Notes: generated by a model not told the origin, from the letters alone. A stretch of 64,000 nt of DNA from Pseudomonas sp. R28(2017) (GCF_002112505.1 NZ_NEHW01000011.1:62001-126000); one strand, 5' to 3'. Positions 48,901 to 57,524 are shown, counted from the first letter of the stretch. Numbers and translations are program-made.

Positions 48901-49639
48901 GGATCTGCACTGTTGCCGGCAAATGCTCGGCAAGGGCCTGCACCTGCCCGCTCAGGTGGGCGTCGAGGTAGCCGCTGCTGGTGGCGTCGAGGATGAGCGA
49001 CTTCTGCAATTCGCCCTTGGCGGTGAGCGCCAGTTGCCAGGCCTTGCCTTCCACGGCAGGCAACTGCACCTGCCCTTGCAGCTGCAGCGGCCAATCACCC
49101 TCCGGCTGCAGGTCGCCCTGTACATCCACGCGCAACTCGTCACGCTGCAGCTGCAGGCTGTCGATGCGCAGGCCGCCGGCCGTCCAGTGCGCCGCCAGGT
49201 GCAGGTCGCCAAGCAGATCGCTGCCATCCAGGCGCAATTGCCCCACCTTGACCTCGCCGACTTCGATCGCCACCGGCAAGTGCAACGCCGGCAGTTGCAG
49301 CGGGCTGCTGTCGGCCGGCTGCTCGCTTGGCGCAAAGGCCATGTCGACCTGCCGGGCATGCAACTGGTCGATGCACAGCGTGGCGCGCAGGAGGCAGGCC
49401 GGCGACCAGCTCAGCAATGGCGCCTCGACTTGCACACGGTTGCCACCGTCCACCCAGCTCAACCGGCTGGCCTGCCAGGTGCCCGCCAGGCGGCCCTGGA
49501 AATCATCGATGACCAACCCAGGCACCCGGCCGAGTGCCCAGCGGCTGCCGCCTTCGGTACCCAGCAACACGCCCAGCGCCAGGGCCACCAGCAGCACACT
49601 GCCAAGCACCCCCAGCAAAATGAATTTCAACACACGCAT
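45968..49639 (-). CDS. tamB: Translocation and assembly module protein TamB
   Basis: This 1223-residue protein has an N-terminal membrane anchor (about 5-27), a long beta-rich AsmA/TamB repeat region spanning the periplasm and the conserved C-terminal DUF490 domain (VVRELPPSTVKVSDDTVIVG through LEAASGLASSLDIFYKRDF). It works with TamA in outer-membrane protein insertion and probably phospholipid transport. ATG 49639 overlaps the tamA stop (ATGA) and is preferred over GTG 49642. Confidence 0.95.
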   Translation of the reverse strand: MRVLKFILLGVLGSVLLVALALGVLLGTEGGSRWALGRVPGLVIDDFQGRLAGTWQASRLSWVDGGNRVQVEAPLLSWSPACLLRATLCIDQLHARQVDMAFAPSEQPADSSPLQLPALHLPVAIEVGEVKVGQLRLDGSDLLGDLHLAAHWTAGGLRIDSLQLQRDELRVDVQGDLQPEGDWPLQLQGQVQLPAVEGKAWQLALTAKGELQKSLILDATSSGYLDAHLSGQVQALAEHLPATVQIRADAFKPTASLPDTLQFNQLVLNAQGDLLNGYQLSGSASLPAEQAPIALALAGKVDAKGAKLDALDLTASDTQRVKLQASADWQQALKADAQLDWQDFPWLRLYPLETPPQVTLKRFNAQVQYHDGTYQGTFNGDLDGPAGAFTLASPFEGDLGQVRLPQLALTAGQGKAAGSVALRFADTLAWDVDLQLSALDPAYWLAELPGTLAGPLRSKGELKGEQLSLDARLDLKGRLRGQPAVLKVEAQGAGQNWTLGALAVQLGDNRINGSGSLQQRLAGRVDLDLPRLGQLWPRLQGQAKGRLDVSGTLSAPQGSLTLQGLQLAQEENRIQRLDLDARLDSAQRGLLELKANGIRLGDTVLGTLQANGKGDIRQQALTLALDGPQLKLDLGLDGQLNKGDWRGRLASGRIQAGGQDWQLQAPARLQRLASGQMDFGAHCWRSGQASLCGEDQRLAPEPRLRYHLKQFPLDSLAQWLPKDFAWQGMLNADVNLDIPASGPKGSVRVDASGGTLRIRDKGRWIDFPYQALRLDSTLAPRRVDTRLDFRGERLGELSLNTRLDPLGKNKPLSGDFRLVGLDLSIARPFLPMVERLAGQLSGSGRLSGTLLAPQVNGSLMLSGGEVSGAELPVSLQDLSLQALIAGEQVQLNGGWRSGQAGRGQLNGHLTWGQALGMDLRLQGQQLPVTVEPYATLEVAPDLNLRLIDDKLAVTGKVLVPKGKIVVRELPPSTVKVSDDTVIVGHQTEAGKPPMAMAMDIDVVVGQDKLSFSGFGLTANLLGHVHIGDNMDTRGELSLADGRYRAYGQRLTIRRARLLFAGPIDQPYLDIEAIRKVDDVIAGIRLSGSAEQPTTNVFSEPAMSQEQALSYLVLGRPLGTSGEDNNMLAEAALGLGLAGSAGITGSLASGLGIDDFQLDTEGSGNSTSVVASGNLTEKLSLRYGVGVFEPANTIALRYKLSKKVYLEAASGLASSLDIFYKRDF

Positions 49640-51390
49640 CACAGCTCGGGCCCCATGGAAAAGTGCAGGCGGATACCGCCATCGTCATCGAGGGCCTTGG
49701 CCAGGTCCAGGCGCAGCGGCCCTACCGGCGATACCCAGCGCACCCCGATACCGACCCCGGTCTTGAGGCTGGGCAGCTCCAGGGTGTTGAACGCGTTGCC
49801 CTGGTCGACGAAGGTTGCCACCCGCCATTTCTCGGCCAGCGAGTACTGGTACTCGACACTGCCGGCGACCAGGTAGCGGCCACCGATGCGGTCGCCGTCA
49901 CTGTTCTTCGGCGACAGGGTCTGGTAGTCGTAGCCGCGCACGCTCTGGTCGCCGCCGGCGAAGAAGCGCAGCGACGGCGGGATGTTGTTCTTGTAGCCGT
50001 TGGTGGCACTGCCGCCGAACTGCACCCGCCCGAGGAGGCGATGATTGTGGCCGAGGGTGGTCAGGCCCTTGAGCAGGACATTGCCATGCAACAGGTTGGT
50101 ATCGGACATCAGCCCTTCCTTGGCCACCTGGGTGTCGAACTGCAAGCGGTAGCCGTTGTGCGGGTCGATGCGGTTGTCGCTGCGCAGGTAGGAAAAACTC
50201 ACGCCTGGCATCAGCAACTTGCTCAGCCCCGAATCATCGCCCAGGCGATACTCTTCGCGCTGGTACTTGAGCGAGATCACCCGCTGCCAGCCGCTGGGCA
50301 GCTTGCTGTGCCACTCCGGGCCGACCGTCAGCAGCTTGCTGAGGGTGTCGGTGCCGGCGATTTCCTCGTTCTGGTAGCCGCCGGCGAAGCGCAGCTTGTC
50401 GGTCAACGGGGGATCAAGGGGTACGTCGTACCACAAACCGACGTTTTGCCGCGGTGCCGACAGTTCGGTTTCCCAGCCATAGCTGTGGCCTTGCGGGTTG
50501 ACCCAGTGCCGCGTCCAGTTGGCCTTGCCACGCGGGCCGACGTCGGTCGAAAAGCCCAGGCCCAGGCCCATGGTGCGTGGCTTGCGGGTGTCGAGCTGGA
50601 CATCCACCGGGATGTTTTCGCCAACTGCAGCAGTGGGCGCGGCATCGACCCGCACCCCTTCGAAATAGCCACTCGATTGCAGGTCGTTGTTGAGCCCGGC
50701 GATCAGTTCGGAATCGTAAGGCGTGCCGGGCTTGAACGAGACCATGCGTTGCAGCAGGTCTTCGTCCAGCGGCGTGTCACCGCTGAATTTCACCGCCCCG
50801 AGGCGATAGCGCGGACCGCTCTGGTAAACCAGCTCGATATCCGCCACGCCTGCCTGCGGGTCGACCGCCAGGCGCTGGCGCGTGAAGTGGCCACTGAAGA
50901 AGCCATAGCGCGAGGCCTGGTTCTGGATCAGCCGCTTGGCGTCTTCGTACAGGCCGTGGTTGAGCTGTTCGCCGGCACGCAGGGCCCTGCTGTCAGGCAC
51001 GCGAAAGGCTTTCATCTCGCTGGCCGGCCCCTCGATGCGCACCGTCACATTGCGCAGGCGCACCGGCTCGCCGGGGTCGATCTTGATGATCAGTTGTGGA
51101 TGCTGGTCGGCCTTGGCAGGCGGCTTGACCTCGGTGTCGATCTGCGCCTGATAGTAGCCAAGTGCCTGCGCGGCCTTGCGCGCCTGCTCCTGGGCCCCGC
51201 GACTGAAACGCAGCAGCGCTTCTTCATCGCGGTCTCCCAAGGTACCGATATAGCCTTCGACATTGGCCTTGAGCGCCTTGTTGGCTGGTTTTACCTTCAC
51301 CAGCAACTCGCTCTGGCCCCATGCTGCGAAACTGGCGGCCCAGAAAACCAGGCCCCAGGTTAGTCTTCCTGAATACGTCATGCGGCGCAT
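49639..51390 (-). CDS. tamA: Translocation and assembly module outer-membrane protein TamA
   Basis: This 583-residue Omp85 protein has a signal peptide (about 1-25), three POTRA domains (about 26-270) and a 16-strand barrel domain with the VRGYDY motif of Omp85 loop L6, ending in an outer-membrane-type last strand with an aromatic (RLHFSMGPEL). It forms the TAM complex with TamB. Start could be ATG 51390 or 51381; the signal peptide is the same. Confidence 0.95.
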   Translation of the reverse strand: MRRMTYSGRLTWGLVFWAASFAAWGQSELLVKVKPANKALKANVEGYIGTLGDRDEEALLRFSRGAQEQARKAAQALGYYQAQIDTEVKPPAKADQHPQLIIKIDPGEPVRLRNVTVRIEGPASEMKAFRVPDSRALRAGEQLNHGLYEDAKRLIQNQASRYGFFSGHFTRQRLAVDPQAGVADIELVYQSGPRYRLGAVKFSGDTPLDEDLLQRMVSFKPGTPYDSELIAGLNNDLQSSGYFEGVRVDAAPTAAVGENIPVDVQLDTRKPRTMGLGLGFSTDVGPRGKANWTRHWVNPQGHSYGWETELSAPRQNVGLWYDVPLDPPLTDKLRFAGGYQNEEIAGTDTLSKLLTVGPEWHSKLPSGWQRVISLKYQREEYRLGDDSGLSKLLMPGVSFSYLRSDNRIDPHNGYRLQFDTQVAKEGLMSDTNLLHGNVLLKGLTTLGHNHRLLGRVQFGGSATNGYKNNIPPSLRFFAGGDQSVRGYDYQTLSPKNSDGDRIGGRYLVAGSVEYQYSLAEKWRVATFVDQGNAFNTLELPSLKTGVGIGVRWVSPVGPLRLDLAKALDDDGGIRLHFSMGPEL

Positions 51391-51434
51391 GCTACCAGAG
51401 CCAGGCGCTCAAGGGAGGCGCCTGGCGGCCCTCT

Positions 51435-52085
51435 TCAGGCAATTGATGGCATGGATGACACGGGATTGGGATGAAAAAACACCCTCTCCCGGATTGGCCC
51501 TACCGCCACTTCACCAATCTCTTCGTAGCCCTGGCGTGCATAAAAGGCCAGGTAATGCTCGTTGCCAGAGTCCAGCACCACGCCCTGGGTATTGGGGTCT
51601 TCCGCGCACCAGTCATGAACAGCTTGTAACAATTGTTCGCCGTAGTGGTAGCCACGAAACTGCGGATGCACACCCAGCAGCGGCAGCATGTGCACCTGCC
51701 CGGTCGGCAGGCAGCTGGCCAGCGCCGCCTGGTAATCCATGTAACGCCGGGTGCAGCGCTGGCCGGTGCCCAGCAGCATGCGCAAACGCCAGGCCCAGCT
51801 GTCGGCCACACCCAAGCGGCGTTGCGGCGGCACGATCAGGGCCAGGGCGATCAGGCGGTCATCGAGCAACAGGCCAATGGCCGGCAACTGCAGATAGAAG
51901 TGCTGACGCACCCACTCGCGCACCATCACCCGCAGCCGGCGCTCGTAGCCCGGGCGCTGGGCTTCGAAGATATAGGCGAAGGTCGGCTCGTTGCGGTAGG
52001 CGTTGTACAACAGCGAACGTGCCTCACGGCTGTAACCGTCATCGAGGGTGCAGATACGCGCCTGGGCGGCAGTGGCTTCGGGCAT
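51435..52085 (-). CDS. GNAT-family N-acetyltransferase
   Basis: This 216-residue protein has the GNAT acetyl-CoA motif A (LLGVHPQFRGYHYGEQLL, Q/RxxGxG-like) and motif B (LDSGNEHYLAFYARQGYEEIG). The substrate is not predictable. GGAGGA 9 bases before ATG 52085 fixes the start; the longer frame begins upstream of this site. It lies 45 bp upstream of the tamA end on the same strand direction but with its own leader. Confidence 0.88.
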   Translation of the reverse strand: MPEATAAQARICTLDDGYSREARSLLYNAYRNEPTFAYIFEAQRPGYERRLRVMVREWVRQHFYLQLPAIGLLLDDRLIALALIVPPQRRLGVADSWAWRLRMLLGTGQRCTRRYMDYQAALASCLPTGQVHMLPLLGVHPQFRGYHYGEQLLQAVHDWCAEDPNTQGVVLDSGNEHYLAFYARQGYEEIGEVAVGPIRERVFFHPNPVSSMPSIA

Positions 52086-52248
52086 CGCGGGTAGTCCTCC
52101 TGGAAAGGGCATGTCAGTGCCTTGGAGGTGCTCCACTGCGCATCGTTCACCTCCACCAGCACGTTAGCAGTGCCTGAACGAGGCTGCCATGCTGGTGATG
52201 AACGCCGATGTCGGCTAGCATCCGGCCTTTTACCAGGATTGTCTTTCC

Positions 52249-53061
52249 ATGAAGATCGTCTGTTTCAACATCAACGGCCTGCGGGCCCGCCCGCACCAGC
52301 TGGCGGCGCTGATCGAAAAGCACCAGCCGGACGTGATCGGCCTGCAGGAAACCAAGGTCAGCGACGATCAGTTCCCCTTGGCCGATGTCCAGGCGCTGGG
52401 CTACCACGTGCATTACCATGGCCAGAAGGGCCATTACGGGGTTGCGCTGCTCTCGCGCCAGGCGCCGTTGAGCCTGTTCAAAGGGTTTGCCACGGATGAA
52501 GAGGATGCCCAGCGCCGCTTCATCTGGGGCACCTTCGCCGATGCCGACGGCAATCCGATCACGGTCATGAACGGCTACTTCCCGCAAGGCGAAAGCCGCG
52601 ACCACCCCACCAAGTTCCCGGCCAAGCAGCGCTTCTACAGCGACCTGCAGGCGCTGCTCGAAGAACAGTTCAAGAACGACCAGCCGGTACTGGTGATGGG
52701 CGACATGAACATCTCGCCCCAGGACTGCGACATCGGCATCGGGCCGGACAACGCCAAGCGCTGGCTGAAAACCGGCAAGTGCAGCTTCCTGCCGGAAGAG
52801 CGCGAGTGGATGGAACGCCTCAAGGGCTGGGGCCTGGTGGACAGTTTCCGGCACCTGCACCCGGAGGTGGCCGACCGCTTCAGCTGGTTCGACTACCGCA
52901 GCCGTGGCTTCGAGGACGAACCCAAGCGCGGGCTGCGCATCGACCTGATCATGGCCTCCCAGGCCCTGGTGCCGCGGATCAAGGCGGCCGGTGTGGACTA
53001 TGAGCTGCGCGGGATGGAGAAACCTTCGGACCATGCGCCGATCTGGCTCGAACTGAGCTGA
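52249..53061 (+). CDS. xthA: Exonuclease III
   Basis: This 270-residue AP endonuclease/3'-5' exonuclease of the EEP superfamily has catalytic residues in QETK (Glu34), GDMNISP (Asp, Asn) and the final SDHAPIW. It repairs abasic sites and 3'-blocked ends after oxidative damage. It starts at ATG 52249 and is convergent with the anti-sigma gene across a REP pair. Confidence 0.95.
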   Translation: MKIVCFNINGLRARPHQLAALIEKHQPDVIGLQETKVSDDQFPLADVQALGYHVHYHGQKGHYGVALLSRQAPLSLFKGFATDEEDAQRRFIWGTFADADGNPITVMNGYFPQGESRDHPTKFPAKQRFYSDLQALLEEQFKNDQPVLVMGDMNISPQDCDIGIGPDNAKRWLKTGKCSFLPEEREWMERLKGWGLVDSFRHLHPEVADRFSWFDYRSRGFEDEPKRGLRIDLIMASQALVPRIKAAGVDYELRGMEKPSDHAPIWLELS

Positions 53062-53075
53062 CCTGTTCCGACGCT

Positions 53076-53158
53076 TTCGCGGGCAAGCCCGCTCCCACAG
53101 GTATTTCACTGTCCCTGAGAAAAGTGAAATACCTGTGGGAGCGGGCTTGCCCGCGAAG
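53076..53158. repeat. Paired REP sequence
   Basis: Inverted arms (CTTTCGCGGGCAAGCCCGCT and its partner) continue into ACAGGTATTTCACT/AGTGAAATACCTGT, giving one of the longest uninterrupted hairpins among the REP pairs. It separates xthA from the convergent anti-sigma gene. Confidence 0.92.
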
Positions 53159-53176
53159 ATGCACACACGATCCCCA

Positions 53177-53929
53177 TTAAAGCCCCAGCCGCAATGCCTC
53201 CCCAACCCCCGCCCCGCGCCCATCGTCCGCCGCACTGACCAGGGCAAAGTTGTACGCCCCATGCGACCAGTAGCGCGCCTCCAACTGCCCATCGACCCGC
53301 TGCCCCTGCGGCATGCGCTCATAGCGGTCACCCGGCGAGCGCAGGAACAGGCTGATGCGCTGGCCGTTGCGGTCCTGGAACACCAACAACGCCGCCGGTC
53401 CCTGCTCATTGCTGAGCAAGCGCGCCCCGACCGGCTGAAAACCATACCCCGCCAGATCCGGCAACGGCCCCACGCGGTTGAAATGCCGGCCCAGCCAATC
53501 GCGCAGCTGCGCCGGGTCACTGGCCTGGATATCCAGCGCTTCGCTGCTGGCGAACAACCGATGGGCCTGCACCGCATCAGCCATCGGCAGCTCATGGCTG
53601 GCCAAGGTCACCTGCCGTGCCTGCCAGCCCCCCAGCCCGCCGACACCCAGCGCCAGCAGCAACACCGCAGCCGAAGCCAGGCGCCGCTGCCGGCGCTGAC
53701 GCACCCGCTGCTGTACCTGGCGCAGGTCAAGCGTCGCTACACCGGGCTGCTCACCAACGCCGGCCAGCGCCGCGCGCAGGCGCCTGGCGTCATTGCGCCA
53801 GGCCTCGACCCGCGCCGCCTGCTGTGGATTGGCCGCCAGCCAGGCCTGTACCTCGGCACGCCGCGCCGGCTCAAGGCGGTCGTCGACAAAAGCGTGCAGT
53901 TCGTCTTCACCAGGAATCAGGCGTGTCAT
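53177..53929 (-). CDS. Transmembrane anti-sigma factor
   Basis: This 250-residue protein has a cytoplasmic N-terminal anti-sigma part (about 1-80: LIPGEDELHAFVDDRLEPARRAEV), one TM helix (about 84-102) and a periplasmic domain of about 145 residues. No zinc HXXXCXXC motif is visible. It should hold the ECF sigma factor at the membrane until a periplasmic signal, possibly oxidative, releases it. Its start overlaps the sigma gene stop by ATGA. Confidence 0.88.
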   Translation of the reverse strand: MTRLIPGEDELHAFVDDRLEPARRAEVQAWLAANPQQAARVEAWRNDARRLRAALAGVGEQPGVATLDLRQVQQRVRQRRQRRLASAAVLLLALGVGGLGGWQARQVTLASHELPMADAVQAHRLFASSEALDIQASDPAQLRDWLGRHFNRVGPLPDLAGYGFQPVGARLLSNEQGPAALLVFQDRNGQRISLFLRSPGDRYERMPQGQRVDGQLEARYWSHGAYNFALVSAADDGRGAGVGEALRLGL

Positions 53930-54447
53930 TTGAGTCTCCGCAAGGCCGGCGGCTGGGGGTTGCCTTCGGTCAGTTCACGCAAGGCAGCACGGGCACGCGA
54001 CAGGCGCGACATCACCGTGCCGATAGGAATCTCCAGGGCCGCTGCCGCTTCCTTGTAACTGAGCCCCTCGATGCTGACCAGCAGCAACAAGGCCCGCTGC
54101 TCGGTCGACAGCTGGGCGAAGGCCTGCAAGTCGGCCTGGGCCAGGACGATGTCCTCGGTATTGTCACCCACCGCCTCATCTGCCATTGCACCGCGGCCGA
54201 ACCACGACAGCCAGCGCGCATGCAAGCGCTCGCGGCGCTTACCGTCGAGAAACAGTCGGTAGAGAATGGTGAACAGCCAGGCGCGCAAGGCCTCGGCTTG
54301 GCGTTGCTGGCCACGGCGGCTCAAGGCGCGCTCGACCGTGGCCTGGACCAGGTCATCGGCGCTGCCGGGCTCGCGGGTCAGCCACAGGGCAAAGCGGCGC
54401 AGGCGCTGCAGCAACTCGCGCCACTGCTGTTCGTCCAGATCGTGCAT
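53926..54447 (-). CDS. ECF RNA polymerase sigma factor
   Basis: This 173-residue sigma factor has sigma2 (LRRFALWLTREPGSADDLVQ, TILYRLFLDGKRR) and sigma4 (LLLLVSIEGLSYKEAAAALEIPIGTVMSRLSRAR) regions. ATG 54447 gives the normal start; the upstream frame runs into the divergent promoter. It probably transcribes its own operon and the divergent catalase/cytochrome b561 genes, since both promoters share GGAATA-N15-CGTC. It resembles the ECF group linked to catalases, from memory. Confidence 0.92.
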   Translation of the reverse strand: MHDLDEQQWRELLQRLRRFALWLTREPGSADDLVQATVERALSRRGQQRQAEALRAWLFTILYRLFLDGKRRERLHARWLSWFGRGAMADEAVGDNTEDIVLAQADLQAFAQLSTEQRALLLLVSIEGLSYKEAAAALEIPIGTVMSRLSRARAALRELTEGNPQPPALRRLK

Positions 54448-54487
54448 GGTCAGGTACCGGGCGCTGGGGTTGTCAGTGTATGGGGCA

Positions 54488-54544
54488 GACGCCTGGCAAG
54501 AAAATCTATTCCCATCGATGGAATAAGTTTTTCCCTGCCCCGTC
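54488..54544. promoter_or_regulatory. Back-to-back ECF sigma promoters (GGAATA-N15-CGTC on both strands)
   Basis: On the plus strand GGAATA (54520-54525) is followed 15 bases later by CGTC (54541-54544), 24 bases before the catalase start. On the minus strand GGAATA (54512-54507) is followed 15 bases later by CGTC (54491-54488), 40 bases before the sigma-factor start. Identical motifs and spacing suggest that the ECF factor drives both directions. Confidence 0.75.
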
Positions 54545-54568
54545 GTACCGGCACCTTCACTGAACCGG

Positions 54569-55624
54569 ATGACGACCATGAACTCACCCTTGCAAGGCCC
54601 CGCCAAGGCGCTGCGCCTGGCCGGCATAGGCGCCGTGATGCTGGCGCTGGGCGCCGGTTTCGCCTATGCGGCCGGCTGGATCGGCGGGCCGCAACTGACC
54701 CCGCAACGCATCATCGACACCTTCGAAGCCCAGGCCGGCCACCATCCAGGCTACCGCAAGAACCACGCCAAGGGCCTGTGCGTCAGCGGCTACTTCCAGC
54801 CCAGCGGCCTGGCCGCTAATTTGTCGACTGCGCGGGCCTTCAGCCAGGCGCAGGTGCCGGTGATCGGCCGCTTCGCCATCGGCGGTGCCAACCCATTCGC
54901 CCCGGACACCGGCGTACCGGTGCGCAGCCTGGCGATCCAGCTGAGCACCGATGACGGCCAGGTCTGGCGCACTGGCATGAACAACCCGCCCGTGCTGGCG
55001 GTCAGCAACCCGCAGGGCTTCTACGATCAGGTGCTGGCAGGCGCGCCAGACCCGGCCACCGGCAAACCGGACCCGGCAAAGCTGCAGGCATTCTTCGCCG
55101 CCCACCCGGAAAGCGCGGCGTTTCGCCAGTGGGCAGCGGGCTACAAGCCCAGCGACAGCTTCGCCAGCACCCAGTACCACAGCATCAACGCCTTCCGCCT
55201 GATCGATGCCAGCGGCACGGCGCACCCGGTGCGCTGGCAGCTCGAGCCGCAGACGCCATTCACCGCCCTGCCCGGCCAGGTCGACGACAAGCAGTTCCTC
55301 CAGCACGACCTGCAACAGCGTCTGGCCCAAGGGCCGCTGCGCTGGACCCTGCGCCTGGTACTGGCCGACCAGGGCGATGCGGTGGACGACCCGGCCCGGC
55401 CATGGCCGGCCGAGCGGCGCAGCGTCGATGCCGGCACCCTGGTGGTCGAGCACGTCGACGCCCCCGAGCAAGGCGCCTGCCGTGACCTGAACTTCGATCC
55501 CTTGATTCTGCCCAGCGGCATAGAAGCCTCGGGCGACCCGATCCTCGCCGCCCGTTCGGCCGCCTACTCGGAATCCTTCAACCGCCGCAGCCGCGAGTCC
55601 CTCGGCGCAGGAGCACAGCGATGA
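54569..55624 (+). CDS. Catalase-related heme peroxidase (SrpA-like)
   Basis: This 351-residue exported protein has an N-terminal TM/signal segment (about 15-35) and a catalase-like core (GLCVSGYFQPSG, ATYHSINAFRL-type YHSINAF motif). It is shorter than the 480-residue monofunctional catalases, like SrpA-type catalases, which use heme for peroxidase activity in the periplasm. It is followed by an overlapping cytochrome b561 gene and driven by the ECF promoter. ATG 54569 and 54578 are both possible. Confidence 0.88.
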   Translation: MTTMNSPLQGPAKALRLAGIGAVMLALGAGFAYAAGWIGGPQLTPQRIIDTFEAQAGHHPGYRKNHAKGLCVSGYFQPSGLAANLSTARAFSQAQVPVIGRFAIGGANPFAPDTGVPVRSLAIQLSTDDGQVWRTGMNNPPVLAVSNPQGFYDQVLAGAPDPATGKPDPAKLQAFFAAHPESAAFRQWAAGYKPSDSFASTQYHSINAFRLIDASGTAHPVRWQLEPQTPFTALPGQVDDKQFLQHDLQQRLAQGPLRWTLRLVLADQGDAVDDPARPWPAERRSVDAGTLVVEHVDAPEQGACRDLNFDPLILPSGIEASGDPILAARSAAYSESFNRRSRESLGAGAQR

Positions 55625-56154
55625 AACCCGAAGTCTTTCACCCCTTGGCACGCCTGGTTCACTGGCTGATGGCAATCCTGATCATCAGCATGCTGTTCAT
55701 CGGCGTGAGCATGGTCGGCGACCTTTCACCGCGCCATCCGCTGCTGGTCGAACTGCACAAGGCCACGGGCCTGGCATTGCTGGTGCTGGTGATCGTGCGC
55801 ATAGGCCTGCGCCTGGCCTTGCCGCACCCGCCGCTGCCCGCCGACCTGCCCGCGTTGCAGCGCTTCGCCGCAGGCGCCTCGCACCTGCTGCTCTACGGCC
55901 TGATGCTGGCCATGCCGCTGCTGGGCTGGGCGATGCTGTCGGCGGGCGGCTATCCACGCCCCCTGCAGCTGCCGGCGATCGTCCCGCATGACCTGCAGCT
56001 GTATGCCGTGCTGCGCCAGGCCCATGGCTGGGCCGGCTACCTGCTGTTCGCCACGGTGCTGGTGCATCTGGGGGCTGCGCTGATGCATGCGTTGGTGCGC
56101 CGGGACGGCGTGTTGCGTAGCATGTGGCCTGGCCCGGTGCGGCGCAGCGAATGA
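55621..56154 (+). CDS. Cytochrome b561
   Basis: This 177-residue, four-TM b-type cytochrome has paired histidines for two hemes in HPLARLVHW, ELHKATGL, ASHLLLYG and HGWAGYLLFATVLVHL. It should pass electrons from the quinone pool to the exported catalase-like protein. Its ATG overlaps that gene's stop (ATGA), showing tight coupling. Confidence 0.92.
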   Translation: MKPEVFHPLARLVHWLMAILIISMLFIGVSMVGDLSPRHPLLVELHKATGLALLVLVIVRIGLRLALPHPPLPADLPALQRFAAGASHLLLYGLMLAMPLLGWAMLSAGGYPRPLQLPAIVPHDLQLYAVLRQAHGWAGYLLFATVLVHLGAALMHALVRRDGVLRSMWPGPVRRSE

Positions 56155-56183
56155 CAGGCTGATGCCCGGGCAGCTCGACAAAC

Positions 56184-56202
56184 AACAATCATTCTCATTA
56201 AG
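56184..56202. promoter_or_regulatory. Candidate Fur box
   Basis: AACAATCATTCTCATTAAG matches 12 of 19 positions of the GATAATGATAATCATTATC consensus. It lies 38 bases before the MFS start, in the right place to repress it when iron is plentiful. Confidence 0.5.
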
Positions 56203-56240
56203 CTCGACAGCTTCATTGTCGACCTGCCCTGGACTGCCCG

Positions 56241-57446
56241 ATGAACGTTGCAAAGGACCCTGCCCTGCTTACCCCTGCCAACACCCTGGACATTCGCCCG
56301 CTATTGCTGGCCAACATGGCCTGCACCATGTCGATGATGGCCTTCGTCGCACTGATCGGGCCGATCTCGCGCCTGCTGGGCATGGCCACCTGGCAGGCCG
56401 GCGCGGCGGTGACCGTGGCCGGCGTGGTCTGGGTGCTGCTGGCGCGTCCGTGGGGGCGGCTGTCCGACCGCCTGGGGCGTCGTCGTATCCTGCTGCTGGG
56501 CAGCGCCGGCTTCACCCTGGCCTACTGGCTGCTGTGCCTGTTCGTCGAAGGCGCGCTGCGCTGGTTGCCGGGGGCGGGCCTGGCGTTCGTCGGCCTGATG
56601 CTGGCACGTGGCTGCATCGGTGCCTTCTACGCCGCCATCCCGGTGGGCTGCAACGCGCTGATCGCTGACCATGTCGAACCGCAGCGCCGGGCGCGGGCCA
56701 TGGCTTCGCTGGGCGCGGCGAATGCCGTCGGCCTGGTGGTAGGGCCGGCGCTGGCGGCCGTACTGGCACGGCACAGCCTGAGCCTGCCGTTTCACGTCAT
56801 GTCGCTGCTGCCGGCCAGCGCCTTCCTGGTGCTGCTGTTCAAGCTCAAACCCAAGCCCCTCTCACACAACCAGGCGCCGAGCCCTGTCAGGCTCAACGAC
56901 CCGCGGCTGCGCCGGCCGCTGCTGGTGGCGTTCAGCGCCATGCTCAGTGTCACCGTGTCGCAGATCGTCGTCGGTTTCTTCGCCCTCGACCGCCTGCAGC
57001 TGGCGCCGACCGATGCCGCACAGGCGGCCGGCATCGCCCTGACCACCGTCGGGGTCGCGTTGATCCTGTCGCAGGTACTGCTGCGCCAGCTGGAGTGGCC
57101 GCCCTTGAAGATGATCCGGGTAGGCGCCAGCGTGTCGGCGCTGGGCTTCGCCTGTGGCGCGCTGGCCACCACGGCGCCATGGCTGTGGAGTTGCTACTTT
57201 GTCGCCGCAGCCGGCATGGGCTTTGTGTTCCCGGCGTTTTCCGCGCTGGCGGCCAATGCCATGCAGGCCTCGGAACAAGGCGCCACCGCTGGCTCCATTG
57301 GCGCAGCCCAGGGCATGGGCGCGGTGATCGGCCCGCTGGCCGGGACGCTGGTCTATGCCATCGATCCACGCCTGCCGTTCCTGGCAGTGGCACTGCTGTT
57401 ACTGCTGGTCGGGCTGTGGCCGCTGCCGCGGGACCAACGCGTCTGA
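56241..57446 (+). CDS. MFS transporter
   Basis: This 401-residue, 12-TM major facilitator has the loop 2-3 motif WGRLSDRLGRRR (G-x-L-x-D-R-x-G-R-R-x-like) and its second-half repeat. The subfamily (DHA1-like) exports drugs or siderophores; the upstream Fur box hints at siderophore or metal-linked export. No strong ribosome site precedes ATG 56241. Confidence 0.82.
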   Translation: MNVAKDPALLTPANTLDIRPLLLANMACTMSMMAFVALIGPISRLLGMATWQAGAAVTVAGVVWVLLARPWGRLSDRLGRRRILLLGSAGFTLAYWLLCLFVEGALRWLPGAGLAFVGLMLARGCIGAFYAAIPVGCNALIADHVEPQRRARAMASLGAANAVGLVVGPALAAVLARHSLSLPFHVMSLLPASAFLVLLFKLKPKPLSHNQAPSPVRLNDPRLRRPLLVAFSAMLSVTVSQIVVGFFALDRLQLAPTDAAQAAGIALTTVGVALILSQVLLRQLEWPPLKMIRVGASVSALGFACGALATTAPWLWSCYFVAAAGMGFVFPAFSALAANAMQASEQGATAGSIGAAQGMGAVIGPLAGTLVYAIDPRLPFLAVALLLLLVGLWPLPRDQRV

Positions 57447-57524
57447 AAGCACAGCGCGCAAGCGTGCAGAGTGTGTTTTAATGCGTCGCTAATTATTTTA
57501 AACACCTCTGATTACAAGGCGGCT

